Positions 25,304 to 35,567 are shown, counted from the stretch's first letter. The stretch: 41,030 nucleotides of DNA from Ferruginibacter sp. (GCA_025359625.1 JANYFT010000104.1:1-41030); one strand, 5' to 3'. Made by a program: numbers and translations. The notes: generated by a model from the sequence alone, not told the origin.

Positions 25304-26818
25304 TTATTTTTTACCATTCAATGGTAAGGTGAACCAATGAAAACCATCTCTTGCAATCAATGCTTCTGCCAGCTCTGGCCCCCAGGAATCTGCAGAGTAA
25401 TTGGGAAAGTTTAAACTTTGTCTTCCTTCCCAGGCAGTCAAAATGGGCATTAGTAAATCCCACGCCACTTCCACCTGGTCGCCACGCATAAATAAAGTTT
25501 GATCGCCTACCATTGTATCCAGCAATAAAGTTTCATAAGCTTCGGGTGCCTGGCTGGTGTAAGTTCCTTTGTAATCAAATACCATGTCCACTGTGTTCAA
25601 TGCCATTTCAAGCCCGGGGCGTTTCGCCTGCACCTGTAAACGGATACTCATCTCTGGTTGTATGCTGATGATAAGCCTGTTTTGCTGCCAGCTTTCACTC
25701 ACTTCTGCAGGAAATATCAGGTGGGGCACATCCTTAAATTGTACAGTGATAACCGAAGCAGCCTGGTGCATTCTTTTACCAGTCCGTACATAAAAAGGTA
25801 CCCCTTTCCAACGCCAGTTATCTATAAAAAATTTGATGGCGGCAAAGGTTTCTGTGTTGGATCCGGGAGCTACTTTTGCTTCTTCCCGATAGCCCGGCAC
25901 TTCCTTTCCTTCCATCCATCCACTGGTGTATTGGCCCCTAACGGCCGACATACGAACATCTTCCGGCGTAAATTTTCGCATGGCATTTAACACATCCACC
26001 TTGCGGCTTCTTACTTCATCGGCATTAAAACTATTGGGCGATTCCATGGCCACCAAAGTAAGCAGTTGCAGCAAATGGTTTTGTATCATATCCCTTAGTG
26101 CACCTGAATTATCGTAATAATCGCCCCGCTGTTCTACACCCAATTGTTCAGTAACAGATATCTGTACATGCTCAATATAATTACGGTTCCAGATGGGTTC
26201 CATGATGGCATTGGCAAAACGGAATGCCATGATATTTTGTACCGTTTCCTTACCGAGGTAATGATCTATCCTGTATATCTGGCATTCATTAAAAATACCA
26301 GCCAGTAATTTATTAAGCGACCGGGATGTTTCAAGGTTATGGCCAAAGGGTTTTTCAATAACGATCCTTGTTTTTTGGGGGTCATCTGCCAGCCTGGCTT
26401 TGGAAATATTTTCTGCGATGATGGGGAAAAAATCAGGCGATACAGCGAGGTAATAAATAACATTGGCCGGTGTTTTCCATTCTGCATTGTGTTGATCAAT
26501 ACGTGTTCCAAATGCTTTATAACTTTTAAAATCTTTTGCATCTGCGGCCTGGTAAAAAAGATGTTGAGAAAACTCTGCCCACTTGTCCTTTTTTGCTTTA
26601 CCCGTTCTTGAAAAATTATTGATGCCTTCCAGTAATTTCTCGCCAAACTGTTCGTCTGTTAAAGGCGTTCTTCCGGTGCCGATTATAGAAAACTGATCGG
26701 GCAACCAACCTTCTAAAAAAAGATTATACAATGCCGGTGCAAGTTTACGGGAATTAAGATCGCCGGTGCCACCAAAGATGATAAAGATAACCGGTTGCGA
26801 TTTTATAGTTGAGTACAT
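25304..26818 (-). CDS. zwf: Glucose-6-phosphate 1-dehydrogenase
   Basis: A 504-residue enzyme. It oxidises glucose-6-phosphate to 6-phosphogluconolactone, making NADPH. The nucleotide fold starts with VIFIIFGGTGDLNSRKLAPALYNLF; RIVIEKPFGH carries the conserved Lys-Pro; the active site is RIDHYLGKETVQN; later VPFYVRTGKRM binds substrate. The gap to gnd upstream is 192 nt and holds a tandem repeat; the gap to pgl is 6 nt. It belongs to the tkt-rpiB-HAD-gnd-zwf-pgl cluster. Confidence 0.97.
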   Translation of the reverse strand: MYSTIKSQPVIFIIFGGTGDLNSRKLAPALYNLFLEGWLPDQFSIIGTGRTPLTDEQFGEKLLEGINNFSRTGKAKKDKWAEFSQHLFYQAADAKDFKSYKAFGTRIDQHNAEWKTPANVIYYLAVSPDFFPIIAENISKARLADDPQKTRIVIEKPFGHNLETSRSLNKLLAGIFNECQIYRIDHYLGKETVQNIMAFRFANAIMEPIWNRNYIEHVQISVTEQLGVEQRGDYYDNSGALRDMIQNHLLQLLTLVAMESPNSFNADEVRSRKVDVLNAMRKFTPEDVRMSAVRGQYTSGWMEGKEVPGYREEAKVAPGSNTETFAAIKFFIDNWRWKGVPFYVRTGKRMHQAASVITVQFKDVPHLIFPAEVSESWQQNRLIISIQPEMSIRLQVQAKRPGLEMALNTVDMVFDYKGTYTSQAPEAYETLLLDTMVGDQTLFMRGDQVEVAWDLLMPILTAWEGRQSLNFPNYSADSWGPELAEALIARDGFHWFTLPLNGKK

Positions 26819-26824
26819 CGTGTA

Positions 26825-26942
26825 TGTTTACTGTTTTGTGTTTATTATTTTCTGTTCTTCAGAATTGAAGACACAGGTAATCTTATTTACTATTTTGTAT
26901 TTCTTGTTTTCTGTTTTTAGGATTGATAAGTCTGGTAATTTC
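26825..26942. repeat. Imperfect tandem duplication, 59-bp period
   Basis: TGTTTACTGTTTTGTGTTT from 26825 and TATTTACTATTTTGTATTT from 26884 begin two copies that stay aligned for about 59 nt, through TTTTCTGTT.TT.AG.ATTGA and GGTAATNT. It lies between gnd and zwf, just before the zwf start; the copies may carry duplicated promoter or RNA-stability signals. Confidence 0.7.
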
Positions 26943-27010
26943 TATTCCACTTCCTTATTGCATCAACCCAATTATCAATTATTCATTAAATTAATTACCC
27001 ATTAAATGAA

Positions 27011-28435
27011 TCAGCTTTTTGCTATCCATTGCGTATGGAATACACCTTCCTTGCCCGTTAGTTCATAGGTGTGTGCTCCAAAGTAATCACGCTGCGCCTG
27101 TATAAGGTTTGAGGACATCCTTTTGTTGCGAAGATTGTCAAAGTAACCTATACAGGCAGCAAATGCCGGTATAGCAATACCAGTAGCAACAGCAGCAGCT
27201 ATTACAGACCTTGCCCCTGGTAAACTTGCTGTTACCAATTTTTGTACGCCTTCATCCAGCAGCAAATGTTTGAGCTCATTATTTTTTTTGTAAGCAGTAA
27301 AAATATCATTCAAAAATCCGGACCGGATGATACATCCGCCACGCCATATTTTTGCTATTTCGGCTAATTGCAAATCATATTTGTATTCGGCAGAGGCCAA
27401 TGAAAGCAGGTGCATTCCCTGCGAATAAGTAATGATCATACTAAAATAAAATGCCTGTTCCAATTCCAATAAGAAAGTCTCTCCGTCAACTTTTAATGGT
27501 GCATCATTATTGCTATACATTGTAGCAGCCTCTTCCCTTAATGCTTTGTATTTACTTAGGTCACGCATGGATACTGCAGTGTCAATGGTTGGTATCGGGC
27601 TCTGCAGATCCATCGCCACCTGCGATGTCCATTTGCCTGTTCCCTTAGCCCTTGCTTCGTCTTTAATGTCATCCAATAATAAATGATCTGCACCCGGTTC
27701 TTTATAACTGAATATATCTTTGGTGATGTCCATTAAAAATGATTGCAGGCGGCCTTCATTCCATTGCGTAAATATTTTTTCTATCGCGGCATTATCCAAT
27801 TGTAATCCTTTTTTTAATACCTCATAAGTTTCTGCAATCAATTGCATTAATCCATATTCAATACCATTGTGTACCATCTTTACAAAATGACCTGCCGCCC
27901 CGGGGCCTATGTAGGTTACACATGGTTCACCATCTACTTTGGCAGCGATAGATTCCAAAATTGGCTTCATAACATTATAGGCTTCTTTATCTCCCCCCGG
28001 CATCATGCTGGGGCCTCTCCTGGCCCCTTCTTCACCACCCGATACACCCATACCAAAAAAGTGAAATCCTTTGGCTTCCAGGTAATCCACCCTTCTGTTG
28101 GTATCTGTAAAATGTGAGTTACCCCCATCAATCAGTATATCTCCTTTATTGAGCAAAGGCAATAATTCTTCTATCACATTATCCACAATTTTTCCGGCTG
28201 GCACCAGCATCATAATTGACTTGGGGATTTTTAAACTTGCTATAAATTCTTTTACATCACTAAAGCCTTTCAGGTTGCTATTTTTATCTTCTTCTTCCAA
28301 TAACTTTCCTTTAGATGCATCCTTATCGTAGCCTGCACCTGCCACGCCATGATCGCCCATATTTAATAAAAGGTTGCGGCCCATGGTACCGAGGCCTATC
28401 ATGCCAAAATCGTATCTGCCTGTTGAATTGCTCAT
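27011..28435 (-). CDS. gnd: 6-phosphogluconate dehydrogenase (decarboxylating)
   Basis: A 474-residue enzyme. It converts 6-phosphogluconate to ribulose-5-phosphate and CO2 with NADPH production. The Rossmann N-domain has GMIGLGTMGRNLLLNM; LIDGGNSHFTDTNRRV, GMGVSGGEEGARRGPSMMPGG and FVKMVHNGIEYGLMQLIAE hold the substrate-binding and catalytic residues (Lys and Glu of the last segment). The C-terminal part (IIRSGFLND, RDYFGAHTYEL) is complete; the length is that of the long dimeric type. Its first 4 nt overlap the end of the HAD gene upstream, indicating translational coupling. Confidence 0.97.
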   Translation of the reverse strand: MSNSTGRYDFGMIGLGTMGRNLLLNMGDHGVAGAGYDKDASKGKLLEEEDKNSNLKGFSDVKEFIASLKIPKSIMMLVPAGKIVDNVIEELLPLLNKGDILIDGGNSHFTDTNRRVDYLEAKGFHFFGMGVSGGEEGARRGPSMMPGGDKEAYNVMKPILESIAAKVDGEPCVTYIGPGAAGHFVKMVHNGIEYGLMQLIAETYEVLKKGLQLDNAAIEKIFTQWNEGRLQSFLMDITKDIFSYKEPGADHLLLDDIKDEARAKGTGKWTSQVAMDLQSPIPTIDTAVSMRDLSKYKALREEAATMYSNNDAPLKVDGETFLLELEQAFYFSMIITYSQGMHLLSLASAEYKYDLQLAEIAKIWRGGCIIRSGFLNDIFTAYKKNNELKHLLLDEGVQKLVTASLPGARSVIAAAVATGIAIPAFAACIGYFDNLRNKRMSSNLIQAQRDYFGAHTYELTGKEGVFHTQWIAKS

Positions 28436-29061
28436 TGGTTAAAATTTTCTTTTTTTAAGTTTTCTAATATTTCTTTTGTTGATTCAAAACCGGTGTGATG
28501 AAAGGAGCGGATGCCTAATTTTTGTGCAGCATTGGCAAACATAATTCTATCATCAAAATAAACACATTGGCTGGGAGAAGCCTGGGCTATACCCAATGCC
28601 AGTTTAAATATTCCGGGGTCGGGCTTGCGCATTTTCACTTCGCAACTGGATATAAAAGCATCAAAGGCTTTGTGCAGTTTAAATTTCTGAACACGGTAAT
28701 CATTCAATTCTTTGCCTTCGTTATTGATGGAGATGATCCTGAAACCACAATCTTTTTTCCACTCTTTTAACCATCGCAGCATATCCGGCAATTCTACCGA
28801 TTCGGAGTACATGAAATCCTTAAAATCCTGGCGGACAAAATCTCTTGGATAATTAAATATTACGGTATCCAGGTATTCATCCAATGTAATACTTCCAATT
28901 TCATACACGTTAAATATAAAATTGTGCAGGGCATCTACTTCTGCATAATCAAGCCCAAATTGTTCCGCTGCTTTTTTTCTTGATTCATGTCCCCATCCAT
29001 TGCTTAGCAGTATGCCACCTACATCAAAAAAAAGTATTTTAAGGTCGTTTATTTTTTGCAT
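28432..29061 (-). CDS. HAD-family phosphatase, coupled to gnd
   Basis: A 209-residue haloacid-dehalogenase-like protein. Motif I is LFFDVGGILLS (D13; the second acidic place reads Gly, as in the FD.GG/GN subgroup), the alpha-helical cap follows (about 20-95), motif II is FRIISINNE, the Lys is in EVKMRKPDPGIF, and motif IV is CVYFDDRIMFANAAQKLG. This fits the YihX/PGP-like HAD-IA phosphatases that act on sugar phosphates. It lies 9 nt from rpiB and overlaps gnd by 4 nt, a place that suggests action on a pentose phosphate intermediate or a toxic side product. The substrate is not readable from sequence. Confidence 0.9.
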   Translation of the reverse strand: MQKINDLKILFFDVGGILLSNGWGHESRKKAAEQFGLDYAEVDALHNFIFNVYEIGSITLDEYLDTVIFNYPRDFVRQDFKDFMYSESVELPDMLRWLKEWKKDCGFRIISINNEGKELNDYRVQKFKLHKAFDAFISSCEVKMRKPDPGIFKLALGIAQASPSQCVYFDDRIMFANAAQKLGIRSFHHTGFESTKEILENLKKENFNQ

Positions 29062-29070
29062 GGTTGATTT

Positions 29071-29514
29071 TTATTTTTCGAGTAAATGAACTTTTTGCAA
29101 GCGGCGCAAATGTCTTTCAGCGCCGGTAAACCGGGCATTCAAAAAAGCTACAATTAATTCCTGTGCAGCCATATATCCCGTTACCCTTCCACCGAGGCAA
29201 AGCATATTCATGTCGTCATCCTCCACACCCTGATGGGCAGAAAAATGATCATTTATTAAAGCTGCTCTTACTCCTGAAATTTTGTTGGCTGCAATGGATG
29301 CTCCTACGCCACTGCCGCAAATGGCGATGGCACGATCTACTTCTTTGCTTACAATTGCTTTTGCCAGAGGAATTACAAAATCAGGATAGTCATCATTGTT
29401 ATCCAATTGAAAGGCACCAAAATCTTTTACGGTGTAACCGAGTGATATAAGAAATGGATGAATGATTTCTTTTAATTCGTATCCGCCATGATCTGCTGCT
29501 ATACCTATTGTCAT
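29071..29514 (-). CDS. rpiB: Ribose-5-phosphate isomerase B
   Basis: A 147-residue RpiB/LacAB-family protein. It interconverts ribulose-5-phosphate and ribose-5-phosphate. MTIGIAADHGGYELKE is the N-terminal signature; DYPDFVIPLAKAI, ICGSGVGASIAANK with catalytic Cys66, and ALINDHFSAHQGVEDDDMNMLCLGGR complete the active site. Its length is standard. It is 9 nt upstream of the HAD gene. A 382-nt gap separates it from tkt, so it may have its own promoter. Confidence 0.97.
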   Translation of the reverse strand: MTIGIAADHGGYELKEIIHPFLISLGYTVKDFGAFQLDNNDDYPDFVIPLAKAIVSKEVDRAIAICGSGVGASIAANKISGVRAALINDHFSAHQGVEDDDMNMLCLGGRVTGYMAAQELIVAFLNARFTGAERHLRRLQKVHLLEK

Positions 29515-29896
29515 ACAAGTTTTAAATTTTTGTTTGCGTAGACTTTATCAGTTTTTCTGTTAATTAAACCACTGCTACTTCAGTGGTAAAAGAGTTCCCT
29601 CGTTCCAACCTTAGTAGAAAATTATCAGATCAATAATTCAACCTTATTACCTTATTAATGTGAAAATATAATTAGTGCTAATAAAGTTATAAGCATCTTA
29701 TAAGCTATGTTTCTATTAAGGTTAAAAAAACAACTATTAATTTATTCAAAAAGTGGCAAAAAGTATTTATAAAGCCTGGCAAATTCACCTATCATTTAAT
29801 AAAAGTTCCTCATTGTTGTAAAAGTACAAGAGTGCGACGCCACTAAAGTTCCACATTGCTGCTGTATTAGCCCGGACAAAAATATTTTAAAAAGAA
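29515..29896. other. Gap between tkt and rpiB with hairpin and short direct repeat
   Basis: A 7-bp hairpin ACCACTG (29568-29574), loop CTACTT, CAGTGGT (29581-29587) has only a weak T-run on the minus strand, so it may attenuate rather than end transcription. AAAGTTCC(T/A)CATTG(T/C)TG occurs at 29802-29818 and 29845-29861 (15 of 17 identical), with GAGTGCGACGC between. This looks like an interspersed-repeat fragment of the sort seen in related genomes, from memory only. No gene seen. Confidence 0.45.
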
Positions 29897-31933
29897 CTAA
29901 CCCGTTGATAAACTAATGCTATTCTTATTTAAAAGCTCCATTGCTTTTGCCACCACATTTTCTACCGTAAATCCAAACACCTTGAACAGGTCTTCTGCCG
30001 GTGCAGATTCGCCAAAACCAGTCATGGCAATAATAGCCCCTTCATCGGTTACATATTTATGCCAGCCCAATGGTGATCCGGCTTCAACGGCCAACCTCTT
30101 TTTAAGCGCTTCAGGAAATATTTTTTCTTTATAGGCTTCATCCTGCTTTTCAAACAATTCCCAGGAGGGCATACTTACCACACGGCTGGCAATACCTTTC
30201 TCCGTTAACGTAACTTGTGCCTGCAAAATTAAATCAACCTCGGAGCCAGTGGCTATTAAAATTATCTGCGGATCAAGAAAAGAATCGGATAAAATATAGG
30301 CCCCTTTTTCCAGCTCAGTAGCTTTTCCAAATTTTGCCTGGTCCAGTATGGGTAATCCTTGCCGGGTAAAAACCAATACCACCGGGCCTGTTGTATGCTC
30401 TAATGCCACCCTCCATGCCTGTGCGGTTTCGTTGGCATCTGCAGGTCGTATTACTATTATGTTTGGAATAGAACGCAAAGAAATCAATTGTTCAACCGGC
30501 TGGTGTGTGGTGCCGTCTTCGCCCAGGCCGATGCTGTCGTGTGTGTAAACAAATATGGAGCGAATTTTCATGATGGCGGCTAACCTTATTGGTGGCCGCA
30601 TGTATTCAGAAAATATTAAAAAGGTAGCACCATAAGGAATTATACCTTTTGTTAGTGCCATCCCATTTAATGCCGATCCCATGGCATGTTCACGAATGCC
30701 AAAATGAAAATTTCTTCCGCCATAACTTGTTGGCGTAAACGAATCATACCCATTAAGCGTAGTGTCTGTAGAGGGTGAAAGATCGGCAGAACCACCAATC
30801 AAGTTGGGAACACTTGCGGCAATAGCATTCAATACTTTTCCCGATGCCTGGCGGGTGGCCATCTTTTTATCGGATGGTTCAAATACAGGTAAGGAATTTT
30901 TCCAGCCTACCGGCAATTGGCCGCTGGCTGCCAGTTCATATTCTGCAGCCAGTTCAGGAAAGGCGGCTGTATAATTTTTAAATAATTCATTCCATTCATT
31001 TTCCAGCACAGTTCCTTTTGCTCCGATGGCACGATAATATTTCAACACTTCATCCGGAACCACAAAAGATTTTTCTGCATCGAAACCAAAAAATGATTTG
31101 ACCAGTTTGATTTCGTCTGCGCCTAAAGGTGAGCCGTGTGCGCCTGCACTATCTACTTTATTGGGGCTGCCATACCCGATATGTGTACGGACTTTTATTA
31201 AAGATGGACGGGTAGTTTCTGCCTTTGCATTTTTTACTGCGGCGGCAATGGCATTGATATCATTGCCATCTGTTATCACCTGCACATGCCAGCCATAAGC
31301 TTCAAAGCGTTTGGCTACATCTTCTGTAAAAGCTATGCCTGTACTGCCTTCAATTGAAATGTGGTTGTCATCGTACAAATAAATAATGTTGCCCAATTGC
31401 AAATGCCCGGCCAGCGAAGCGGCTTCGGATGTAACGCCTTCCATCATATCGCCATCGCTGCAAATGGCATAAATGTTATAATCAAAAATATCAAAGCCCG
31501 GTTTATTATATCTTGCTGCCAGGTGTTTTTGTGCAATGGCAAATCCTACACCATTGGCGAAGCCCTGACCCAGCGGGCCTGTAGTTACATCAATGCCCGG
31601 CATTAAACCATGCTCTGGATGGCCAGCAGTTTTGCTGTTAAGCTGCCTGAAATTTTTGATATCGTCCAGCGTACAATCGTACCCGGTAAGGTATAAAAAA
31701 TTGTATTGCAGCATACAGCCATGCCCGGCAGATAGTATAAACCGGTCCCTGTTTGGCCAGTCAGGATTTTTGGGATTGTAGCGCATATAGTCTGCCCACA
31801 ATACATGCCCCATTGGCGCAGCACCCATTGGCATTCCTGGGTGGCCAGAATTTGCTTTTTGTACTGCATCAATTGATAAAATTCTTACGGTATTGATGCC
31901 GAGCTGTTCAATTTGTTGTGTATCTGTACCCAT
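29897..31933 (-). CDS. tkt: Transketolase
   Basis: A 678-residue thiamine-diphosphate enzyme. It moves two-carbon ketol units between sugar phosphates, joining the pentose phosphate pathway to glycolysis. The N-terminal part has [43 protein letters not shown] and [12 protein letters not shown] hold the TPP/Mg motif; the pyrimidine domain has GGSADLSPS and [19 protein letters not shown] with the catalytic Glu; [27 protein letters not shown] and the C-terminal domain follow. The length matches the family. It is the first gene of the pentose phosphate cluster. Confidence 0.98.
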   Translation of the reverse strand: MGTDTQQIEQLGINTVRILSIDAVQKANSGHPGMPMGAAPMGHVLWADYMRYNPKNPDWPNRDRFILSAGHGCMLQYNFLYLTGYDCTLDDIKNFRQLNSKTAGHPEHGLMPGIDVTTGPLGQGFANGVGFAIAQKHLAARYNKPGFDIFDYNIYAICSDGDMMEGVTSEAASLAGHLQLGNIIYLYDDNHISIEGSTGIAFTEDVAKRFEAYGWHVQVITDGNDINAIAAAVKNAKAETTRPSLIKVRTHIGYGSPNKVDSAGAHGSPLGADEIKLVKSFFGFDAEKSFVVPDEVLKYYRAIGAKGTVLENEWNELFKNYTAAFPELAAEYELAASGQLPVGWKNSLPVFEPSDKKMATRQASGKVLNAIAASVPNLIGGSADLSPSTDTTLNGYDSFTPTSYGGRNFHFGIREHAMGSALNGMALTKGIIPYGATFLIFSEYMRPPIRLAAIMKIRSIFVYTHDSIGLGEDGTTHQPVEQLISLRSIPNIIVIRPADANETAQAWRVALEHTTGPVVLVFTRQGLPILDQAKFGKATELEKGAYILSDSFLDPQIILIATGSEVDLILQAQVTLTEKGIASRVVSMPSWELFEKQDEAYKEKIFPEALKKRLAVEAGSPLGWHKYVTDEGAIIAMTGFGESAPAEDLFKVFGFTVENVVAKAMELLNKNSISLSTG

Positions 31934-32715
31934 ATTTAAGGATGTTTGAATGATGGCTGATTGTTATAATTGTTTTTGTATAAGAATGTCTGCACCCAAC
32001 TTTAATGCCATCTTCGTTTGGGCATTTTCTTAATTTTTATCCAGTTCAAAATTAAGCCTATCTGAGTTTACACCAGTATTATAAATTTATCATTAACACA
32101 GAATGATCAAACTGTGGATTGATTTTTTGATGTTTTTTTTGAAATACCTGATTGCATTTCGGGCTATGGGATGTTGGTAGGGTTGCTTCCCGATGAAACG
32201 TATTAACGTCAGGTTAAAAAATTATTCTTCTTTAAAATTCATACTTGTATTGTGTTATTGTATTAGCGCATTATTTTTTACTGGTAAAAACTGCGTTGCA
32301 CCTCATCCTCCATCTCCCTCTCCTGTAGGAGAAGGAGCGGTACTTTATATTCTTTAACAAGCATTTTATCTTCCATTTCTTCATTTGTTCTATAATGAAC
32401 AAACTCTCACGAAACCATTACCTCACTTCTTTTACATATGGACTGAATAGAAATTAATTAACTTGACGCTATCCGATGAGTCAGAACAGGCCCTCTGGAC
32501 AAAAGTAACTCTGATTATAGCGGTACAACGCTGCTGCTCCTATAGAGCTCTAAACGATTTGGATAAAGACCTGGAAATTAGATCGACCTATATAGTTTAC
32601 TTTAAATTATTAATGACAATACCCTAAATGTGAAATATTCTATCCTCAAGAATGAATCAAGGATAGGTATTCCACATTACTTCTTACTTCATAAGCCAGG
32701 TTAAATAAAACCTCC
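31934..32715. other. 780-bp gene-free region with interspersed-repeat-like sequence
   Basis: No convincing ORF. It holds the hairpin element at 32316-32335 and, at about 32520-32600, a GC-richer patch (GCTGCTCCTATAGAGCTC, then GATAAAGACCTGG) that differs in character from its AT-rich surroundings and may be a piece of a dispersed repeat. It also contains the upstream region of tkt; no strong -7 box was identified. Confidence 0.4.
32316..32335. repeat. CCCTCTCCT-AGGAGAAGG hairpin element
   Basis: CCCTCTCCT, GT, AGGAGAAGG pairs with one mismatch. It is followed by AGCGG and preceded by ACCTCATCCTCCAT. It resembles the intergenic CTCTCC...GGAGAG palindromic units found in many Gram-negative genomes, by memory. 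Confidence 0.45.
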
Positions 32716-35274
32716 CTATTTATTTTCCACAACTGTTGCATTACCCGACCTGCCGGTTTTATTAAAAACTTTAAATTTGATAAATCCATTATCAGTTACA
32801 GGCCCAGTATAAATTTTGCTTTTAATAGTTGGCACCTCTCCATCGCTTGTGTACCGGATGGTTAATTCAGGAAACTGCACATTGGCATATACTTTACCAT
32901 CCTTTACCATTGCACCTGCAAAGGGTATGCGGTAGTTAAAACCTCCTCCATAATAATCTAAACGGGGCAACTCCCTTAAACCCATTATCTGGTTGTATTG
33001 AGACAAGGCTTGATGGTATAAATTATTACTTTTCACCGTGTCTGTTTCGAGTGCCCAATCGGGATTTTTTGCCCATGCTTTTTCGGCCAGTGCCGTAAGA
33101 CGTGGCAACAGCATATATTCTGATTGCTGCGGGCCTTTAATGGTTTCGCCCCACAGGGCTCCCTGCAAGCCTATAATATTTTCTTTACCAAAATCTGACA
33201 AGCGTTGTTTTCCGGCATAAAACGATTTATCCAGTGCATTACCATCAATATCTTCTTTAATGTTTTTAAGATAATCGTATGGTATAAAATGATACGTTTT
33301 TTCAAGGCCGGTATAGCCACCCCAATAATAGCCAGGTTCGTCATAGGTTTTATATTGTGCCATATCAAAATAAAAATTGCTTACAAAAGTGATTACTACT
33401 TTATAGCCTGCGTTTGCCAGTTTGTAGGCCAGGTCTTCGCTGCCTGTTGTGTTGTTCCAAACATACAATTTCATATCCTGGTTAACAAAGTCAGGATTAG
33501 GAATGGTTATTTTTTTGCTATCAGTGATTGTTCTGCGAAAAGCTATTTCTTCCCAGCCGGAAAGTGTAAGCCCCTTTGCTTTTAAAATGTTGTTTGCTTT
33601 AGATATATAATAGTACCAGATTCCATCGGTGTTCTTAATAGCAGGGTTATTTTTTATCAGGGCTATGCAATCAGGCGATTGCTCCCATACACCAGCCGGC
33701 ACTTCATCGCCACCCAAATGTATAGTTGTTAGCGGAGCACCTGCCTGCTGGTATAATTTTGTAATTTCTGTTACTACTTTTTCTATAAAATTATAGGTAG
33801 AAGGAATGGCAACATCCATCACATTATCGTGAAAACTTTGTGCGGTAGAGTAGGTTGACCGGTCGCTTACATCCCGAAGAAAATATTGCAGCGCTTCTTC
33901 TTTTTTCCCTTCTTTCATCAAGCGTTCATACCGGGCATCCATGGCTTTTATGGCCGCCCTTGCATGACCCGGAGTTTCAATTTCAGGAATAACTTTTATA
34001 TGCCTGTTGGTGGCGTATTTTAAAATTTCTATAAAATCTGCTTTGGTATAATAACCGCTTCCATATAAAGAATCTGTTAACGCACCCGACCCGTAAGCAG
34101 CAGGCATATTATTTTTTTCATCAAGGCTGTGGCCACGTCTTGCTCCAATCTCAGTGAGCTCGGGTAACCCATTAATTTCCAACCTCCACCCTTCATCATC
34201 CGTCAGGTGAAAATGAAAGGTATTTAATTTATAAAAAGCTACCAGGTCCAACAACTTCAATACTTCTTTTTTTGTTTGAAAATTACGGGCTACATCCAGC
34301 ATAAAACCACGATACCCAAAACGGGGTGCATCGGTTATTGTTACCCCTGGTACTGTAATTGTTTTTACGATTTTGGTTAATTTCCAGGATGCTGGTGGCA
34401 ACAGGCTTTTGAAAGACTGGATGCCGTAAAAAATCCCTTCGGGTGATGACGCCGCAATGGTTATGCCTTCTGCCTTTACAGTTAACTCGTAGCCTTCCGG
34501 AGCAATGCCCGTTTTTTTAATTAAGCTGATAACTGCGCCGGTGGCAGATGTGGTGGTGACAGGGGGTTTTTTACCGAGCAATTGCAAAACATCATCAGCC
34601 AGCAATTGGGCTTCTTTATCAAAGACAGCATCTGTATTTATTTGCACAGCATTATTTAATAAAAAAGAAGGGCCATTTTCCTGATAGCTAACAGGTGTAG
34701 GAAATACTTTTGGTAAATTGTCCGTAGCTATTTTTTCTATTGCCTCATTGCGGTTGTAAATTGTTGTGGCAAAATCTGATATAATTTTACCTTCAATTGG
34801 TTGCATAGGAACGGGCGTAACGGTCACATTTTTCATATCGATCCCCTTATCTGGCGCATCATCCCAAACAAAATAAAATCCTTCGGGCTGATCGTTCTTA
34901 TTCAAAACCTGGCCTTCCATCATAACTTGTGTTGTAACATCCCCATTTGTAGATAATCCCTTAAAGTTAGGCGTAGGAGATAATTGAAACAGGTTACCAT
35001 TTAATTGTTTGATGGTAAAAAATACTGAAGGCTCTTGTACAAGAATGGAATTTTTTGAGTTGAAATATATATTCCAGCCCGAAGCAGGCACATTTTGTTT
35101 TGAATTATTTTTAACAGATAATGTAGCAAGTGCCTGCCTTGTATCCTTGTAATTATTGGTGAGAGCCACAAACGATATGGCAAGGTTTTTGGGATTGAAC
35201 CGTTTATTGGATTGAGCAAATCCAGTACACGAAAAGGCCATCATAAAAAGGGTCATACCCATTGAAAATTTCAT
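32716..35274 (-). CDS. Beta-N-acetylhexosaminidase, GH20, chitobiase type
   Basis: An 852-residue secreted enzyme from ATG 35274 (MKFSMGMTLFMMAFSCTGFAQ is the signal peptide); ATG 35292 adds six residues. Domains: CHB_HEX-like carbohydrate-binding part (about 30-170, FVALTNNYKDTRQA ... GFYFVWDD), GH20b (about 190-320), the TIM barrel (about 325-720) and a C-terminal beta domain. The catalytic pair is D523-E524 in TIHLGGDEVPAG; LDVARNFQTKKEVLKLLDL, FHFHLTDDEGWRLEI and VIPEIETPGHARAAI are family signatures. It releases N-acetylglucosamine from chitobiose or other glycans in the periplasm or outside. It has four domains like Serratia chitobiase. It is a lone gene with no linked chitin-uptake genes. 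Confidence 0.95.
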   Translation of the reverse strand: MKFSMGMTLFMMAFSCTGFAQSNKRFNPKNLAISFVALTNNYKDTRQALATLSVKNNSKQNVPASGWNIYFNSKNSILVQEPSVFFTIKQLNGNLFQLSPTPNFKGLSTNGDVTTQVMMEGQVLNKNDQPEGFYFVWDDAPDKGIDMKNVTVTPVPMQPIEGKIISDFATTIYNRNEAIEKIATDNLPKVFPTPVSYQENGPSFLLNNAVQINTDAVFDKEAQLLADDVLQLLGKKPPVTTTSATGAVISLIKKTGIAPEGYELTVKAEGITIAASSPEGIFYGIQSFKSLLPPASWKLTKIVKTITVPGVTITDAPRFGYRGFMLDVARNFQTKKEVLKLLDLVAFYKLNTFHFHLTDDEGWRLEINGLPELTEIGARRGHSLDEKNNMPAAYGSGALTDSLYGSGYYTKADFIEILKYATNRHIKVIPEIETPGHARAAIKAMDARYERLMKEGKKEEALQYFLRDVSDRSTYSTAQSFHDNVMDVAIPSTYNFIEKVVTEITKLYQQAGAPLTTIHLGGDEVPAGVWEQSPDCIALIKNNPAIKNTDGIWYYYISKANNILKAKGLTLSGWEEIAFRRTITDSKKITIPNPDFVNQDMKLYVWNNTTGSEDLAYKLANAGYKVVITFVSNFYFDMAQYKTYDEPGYYWGGYTGLEKTYHFIPYDYLKNIKEDIDGNALDKSFYAGKQRLSDFGKENIIGLQGALWGETIKGPQQSEYMLLPRLTALAEKAWAKNPDWALETDTVKSNNLYHQALSQYNQIMGLRELPRLDYYGGGFNYRIPFAGAMVKDGKVYANVQFPELTIRYTSDGEVPTIKSKIYTGPVTDNGFIKFKVFNKTGRSGNATVVENK

Positions 35275-35567
35275 ACAAGAAGTAATCGTCATTTTTTATT
35301 GATTTGTTATGATGATGATATCCCTTTTATGGGACAGTTAATTTTTGCAATTGCTAAAATAAACCCTTTAAAACAATTATGGTGCGCTGAAATTAAATAA
35401 TCACAAAAGAAAGAAATGTGTTTAAATAAATTCCGAAATGAAAATTAAATTTGATGTCGAATACCTGATACAGCACTTATATATTTTTGCTAACATTAAA
35501 ATATTAAAATAAAATTATCGGTTTAAATTGTACCGGTATCATAATCATTTCTAACTAAAAATTTATC

